A stretch of DNA of 64,000 nucleotides from G965276765 sp965276825 (lineage in GTDB: Bacteria; Actinomycetota; Acidimicrobiia; Acidimicrobiales; Palsa-688), in the NCBI GenBank assembly GCA_965276825.1, contig OZ255630.1, positions 248,001-312,000 on the forward strand. Direction: 5' to 3'. A model generated the notes under the pieces. That model had not been told where the DNA came from. It searched no databases and worked only from the letters and a program-made list of their open reading frames with translations. A program made the position numbers and the translations under genes. Positions within the stretch are counted from its first letter, which is position 1, and the number at the start of each line of letters is the position of its first letter. Positions 60,869 to 64,000 of this stretch are shown piece after piece.

Positions 60869-60933
60869 TCATGCCTTGGCGGCGCTGTCGCGCAACGGGG
60901 CGATCAGGCGGTCGGTTGGCTGGCCCTGGATGT
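60869..60933 (-). pseudogene. Stump of the AbiEi antitoxin gene
   Basis: Between the MFS stop (60936-60934) and the toxin start, the minus strand reads NIQGQPTDRLIAPLRDSAAKA and stops at TGA 60871-60869, two bases before the toxin GTG. This is where an abiEi gene should end, and the stretch resembles the C-terminus of such antitoxins. The rest of the gene is gone; the MFS coding sequence directly adjoins. Assignment rests mainly on position. Confidence 0.4.
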
Positions 60934-62214
60934 TCAGTTCTGGGATGGGCCGTTGCCCTGGAGCTGGTCGTCGACGTATCCGGGGCGGCTGGCGTACAGT
61001 CCGCTGGCACTAGAGATCGCCGATGCGATGAGCATGATCGTCAACGGCCAGGTCCAGGTGTCGGAGACGCCGAGTAGAACGCCGACGAGGATTGGGCCGC
61101 TGGCGGCCAGGATGTAGCCGATGCTTTGGACGAACGCGGACAGGGAGGCGGTGACGGCGAGATCGCGAGAGTGCAGGCCAATCATCGTCAGGGTGAGGGG
61201 GAACGTGCCGGCACCGATCCCGCCGAGCAGCATCCACGCCCAGCCGCCGGCGAAGACGGGTGCGGTGAGCATGCCGATGTAGCAGAGCAGGCTGGCCCCG
61301 GCTAGGCCGATGACCAGGGCGCGTTGGCGGTGTACGGCCAAGGGCGGGATGACCATCGACACTGGGATAGACAGTCCCGTGAAGAACGCCACCAGCACGC
61401 CCGCTCCGGTGGCGCTGACGTGGTAATGCTGGAAGAAGTCGGCGAACCAGCCGAAAGAGACGTAGGCCTGGAACGACTGGAAGCCGAACATCAATGTCAG
61501 CGCCCACGTCAGCCGGCTACGGACGAGCTGCCCGACCGGCAGCCGCGCCACCTGGGTGTCGGTCTCCGCTCGGTCACCGCGCAGCGTTGCCAGCCACGGG
61601 AGAATCGCCACAGCGGTCAGCGCCGCCCAAGAACCGATCCCGAACCGCCAGCTGGCTCCGGCGGCTTTGGCGATCGGCACAGTGACTCCGGCCGCCGCGG
61701 TGGTGCCGACCGCCAGGCAGGTCGTGTAGAGCGCCGTCATGGCGCCGACGCGGTCGGGGAAGTGCCGCTTCACCAGGATCGGCATCAGCACGTTGGTGAT
61801 CGCCCCGCCGGCCAACGCGAGCATGCTGAGCACGGCGAACATCCAGAACCCGCCGGCGAACGCACGCACGACCAGGCCGACGGTGGCTGCGAGCAGTGCG
61901 GCGGCGACGACACGATGTTCACCGAATCGGTGGGCCAGGCGCGGGCTGACGAAGCCGATGAAGGCGAAGGCGATGACCGGCAGCGTGGTGATGATGCCGG
62001 CGAGGGCGCTGGAGGTGTGCAAGCCGTGTTGCAATTCGGCCAGGACTGCGCCGACGCTGCTGACTGCGACGCGCATGGTCACCCCGGTGAGCACGAGCGC
62101 TACAACGATCAGCCTGCGACGGGATCGCTGGGCCGATGGGGCACCCCCGGTCGTCGCGGCCCCTGTGCCCGTCGCAGGGGCACCCCAGTTGATACCGCTG
62201 AAGATGCGGCTCAT
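60934..62214 (-). CDS. MFS transporter (CynX/NimT-like)
   Basis: 426 residues with twelve predicted membrane segments. RRRLIVVALVLTGVTMRVAVSSVGAVLAEL, ITTLPVIAFAFIGFVSPRLAHRFGEHR (MFS motif A region) and the second-half GFQSFQAYVSFGWFADFFQ block are typical of the cyanate/nitroimidazole transporter group. Substrate unknown. It follows the F420-type oxidoreductase by 2 bp and probably shares its message. It appears intact although it is flanked by broken genes. Confidence 0.88.
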   Translation of the reverse strand: MSRIFSGINWGAPATGTGAATTGGAPSAQRSRRRLIVVALVLTGVTMRVAVSSVGAVLAELQHGLHTSSALAGIITTLPVIAFAFIGFVSPRLAHRFGEHRVVAAALLAATVGLVVRAFAGGFWMFAVLSMLALAGGAITNVLMPILVKRHFPDRVGAMTALYTTCLAVGTTAAAGVTVPIAKAAGASWRFGIGSWAALTAVAILPWLATLRGDRAETDTQVARLPVGQLVRSRLTWALTLMFGFQSFQAYVSFGWFADFFQHYHVSATGAGVLVAFFTGLSIPVSMVIPPLAVHRQRALVIGLAGASLLCYIGMLTAPVFAGGWAWMLLGGIGAGTFPLTLTMIGLHSRDLAVTASLSAFVQSIGYILAASGPILVGVLLGVSDTWTWPLTIMLIASAISSASGLYASRPGYVDDQLQGNGPSQN

Positions 62215-62216
62215 GG

Positions 62217-62780
62217 TCAGGAGGCGATGCTGAAGCCTCCGACCCAGCCGATCTTCTTGCCCTGGGCCAGGGTCAGCTGGGCAAAGCCGATGGCCCCGAG
62301 TTCGTGGGCGCGACTGAGGGTGCCCGCTTCGATAACCGGGAGGCCGCCGGCGGTGATCGCGGCCGACAGGGTCTCTTTGGTGTCGACGTCGTCACCGGCG
62401 ATGAGGACGGTGGTCTGGTTGGGGGCCAACGATCTTCGCGCCGAACGTGGTGTTGAAGGCCTTGAACGCCCGCGAGTTGGGCAGCGCCGCGGCGAACTCG
62501 GCGACAGCCGAGCTGCCAACCGGTATGACGAGCGAGTCGAAGGTCTCGATGTTCGCGGATTGGTGATGTCGATGACGATCTTCCCAGCGAGCTGATCGGC
62601 GTGCTTGGCCACGATGTCGCCGAGCGCGAAGTACGGCACGGCAAGAACCACGATCTCGCCGGTTACCGTGTCGACGACGTCGGGATCATCGAGGTGCTCG
62701 ACCGAGGCACCCCTCGAGGTGAAGACTTCGCCGCTCGACGTACCAGTGTTGCCGTGCCCAAAGATGGTTGCGATCATCAT
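62217..62780 (-). CDS. F420-type NADP oxidoreductase-like protein with two compensating frameshifts
   Basis: 187 codons from ATG 62780 (GGTGGG 5 nt upstream). MMIATIFGHGNTGTSSGEVF is the NAD(P) Rossmann start and EIVVLAVPYFALGDIV and AGKIVIDITNP follow, as in NADPH-dependent F420 reductase-like proteins. From about 62554 the frame turns into Arg/Ser/Pro-rich nonsense for some 43 codons and returns at a GGGGG run (62421-62425) to NQTTVLIAGDDVDTKETLSAAI. Read one base off, that middle is good family sequence: NIETFDSLVIPVGSSAVAEF, then about 22 residues with LPNSRAFKAFNTTFGAKIVG. A one-base loss and a one-base gain keep the frame open. Probably inactive, or sequence error. Confidence 0.8.
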   Translation of the reverse strand: MMIATIFGHGNTGTSSGEVFTSRGASVEHLDDPDVVDTVTGEIVVLAVPYFALGDIVAKHADQLAGKIVIDITNPRTSRPSTRSSYRLAARLSPSSPRRCPTRGRSRPSTPRSARRSLAPNQTTVLIAGDDVDTKETLSAAITAGGLPVIEAGTLSRAHELGAIGFAQLTLAQGKKIGWVGGFSIAS

Positions 62781-63059
62781 TGACCCACCTCTAGCACATT
62801 GTTCCGACACCTTATGCTGCGCCTCGACGACGGAGCGTAACGGCCGGCGACGGCAGGACCACCCTCGAAGCGGGCCACACTCCGCTCGCCGGTCGCCTTC
62901 ACGATCGTGCGATCCATTCGTGCCGCCACCTGGCCTCGGACCGCGACGGCAGTCTCCCATCTCCGGTAGGCGTTCTCCCAGTAGCCGTCCCCTCAGCCAG
63001 CTGCTGAGTCGCCACCGCCAGCTCAGCTCGCATCGCCGGCCGCCCACTCCCACCACCCT

Positions 63060-63540
63060 CCAGCGACACCCATGTGCCGTCACCCGGGCCGACCAAACCG
63101 GCCACCCCCTCCCCCTTATCTGAGTGCGATCCGATCAGGGTCCCGTCGATGTCGATCAACGTAGAACCCCGGATCGGCCCCGGCCGCCTACGCCGCCGCC
63201 CGGGTCTCGCCCGGCGCTTCGGCGATGCGGGCCAGGGCGGCCTCGTCGACACCTTCGAGGGCCCCGCTACGCTGTCGGTGTCGACACCACGTCACCGAAC
63301 AGTTCGGGCTGATCGCGCAGCACGGTCAGATCGGAGATCGTCTCGGCCCCGTCCGCGATCGCCACGGCCAGATCGACGAGCACCTCGCCCCGATCGTGAC
63401 CGCCTTGGCGGACCCTGGTCGGCGGCATCGCCACCGACAGGGCCTCTTCCAACCCGACCAGGTCGGCGATGTCGGCCACCATCCGGGCCCCGCCGTGGAC
63501 CCCCCACCCCGCTTTCGCCAGCGGTCACGGTCAAGCGCGG
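63060..63540 (-). mobile_element. IS1380-type transposase remnant, N-terminal part only
   Basis: On the minus strand MVADIADLVGLEEALSVAMPP, then GHDRGEVLVDLAVAIADGAETISDLTVLRDQPELFGDVVSTPTA (63452-63267), matches the N-terminal region of actinobacterial IS1380 transposases. It breaks at TAG where Trp is expected and continues after a shift as RALEGVDEAALARIAEAPGE, with a second Trp-to-TAG, and later as LIDIDGTLIGSHSDKGEG, the first catalytic-Asp region. The C-terminal two thirds are missing. I did not find terminal inverted repeats. The flanks 62781-63059 and 63541-63805 hold no gene I can support. Confidence 0.75.
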
Positions 63541-63805
63541 ACGACGACGGTTACGCTTCCTCGAGAAGTGCCCTCCTGGTCGAGTTCCTGCTGCTTTCGA
63601 CAAGCGCAGTTTCTCTTACCTGGAGGGCCTCTTCGCGGATACACCCAAGTCAGACCACCCGACCTACCCGAACAGGCTGGGCTGGCCCTTGACGATCTGG
63701 CGGACAAGGTGGCCGTTCTGAGCGGGGGTCCGTCGTTACCTCGCGAACTCGTGTGCGAGATCCCGAGATTCTGAATCGGCTGGGCTCGGCGGCGGTGCCG
63801 GGAAG

Positions 63806-63997
63806 TCAGGCTTCGGGCTGCGCGAGCGGACGATCGGCGAGGGCGTCCGTCGAATCCCTTGAGCGGTATTGGAGGTAGGCGGGGTCATCCCTTATGACTC
63901 GGTCGATCTCTTCGCGTCTCGGGATTCCTTGTCTGGCTCCCTTGGCGCGGACCGACAGCGAAGCTGCTGCCACCCCGTAGGTAGCCGCTTCGGACAC
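63806..63997 (-). CDS. Short open frame at the window edge, possibly the end of a gene
   Basis: 63 residues (VSEAATYGVAAASLSVRAKG, then RREEIDRVIRDDPAYLQYRS). The composition is unlike antisense shadows. The frame is open to within three bases of the window end, so it may be the C-terminus of a longer gene. Family not recognised. Confidence 0.3.
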   Translation of the reverse strand: MSEAATYGVAAASLSVRAKGARQGIPRREEIDRVIRDDPAYLQYRSRDSTDALADRPLAQPEA

Positions 63998-64000
63998 GGA

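Overview
The window is very GC-rich, densely packed DNA from an actinobacterium. Several features point to the class Acidimicrobiia or a close relative: F420 biosynthesis genes (cofD, cofE), DUF3499, DUF5719, DUF732 and DUF3817 proteins, a group II truncated haemoglobin, the secA-prfB-ftsE-ftsX order, and a secreted protein with repeated GYWL...YAYGDA-like units. The assignment is an inference from gene content. I saw no tRNA, rRNA, CRISPR array or intact prophage.

Layout. 1-5.4 kb: propionate/biotin block with the end of a methylmalonyl-CoA mutase large subunit, an LpdA-like flavoprotein, a biotin-dependent acyl-CoA carboxylase alpha subunit and the biotin ligase BirA. 5.4-22 kb: envelope polysaccharide block with RmlA, RmlB and RmlD (no RmlC), five glycosyltransferases, an RMD-like reductase, a DUF5719 protein and, inserted among them, cofE-cofD. 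22-28 kb: FtsH, DUF3499, a CPBP protease and a large PTPS-related membrane protein. 28-31.8 kb: phosphomannomutase, Trm112-like protein, SIS-domain isomerase, a candidate structured RNA and a response regulator. 31.8-39 kb: DUF2079 protein, SecA, RF2, FtsE and FtsX. 39-51 kb: hydrolase, GlbO, NudC, a lipoprotein, an FHA/pseudokinase pair, two secreted cell-wall proteins, a ParA-like protein without its P-loop, a broken acyl-CoA dehydrogenase and an amidase. 51-59.3 kb: small membrane proteins, a stress-type operon whose first gene carries an in-frame TGA, a MarR/SDR divergon and a two-component system. 59.3-64 kb: an eroded accessory region with a LysR remnant, an AbiEii toxin gene with an amber codon, a stump of its AbiEi antitoxin, an MFS transporter, an F420-type oxidoreductase with two compensating frameshifts and an IS1380-type transposase remnant.

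Expression signals. Many genes have a TAnnnT hexamer 5-11 nt before the start codon and no Shine-Dalgarno sequence, which is the pattern of leaderless transcripts. At three genes (rmlA, cofD and the gene at 49795) the hexamer is instead placed before a short open frame of 12-22 codons whose stop overlaps the main start as GTGA. This repeated leader-ORF coupling is the most interesting regulatory signal in the window. Other genes in operons are coupled by 1-4 base overlaps.

Short tandem repeats are frequent in gaps and at gene 3' ends, and three arrays span a stop codon.
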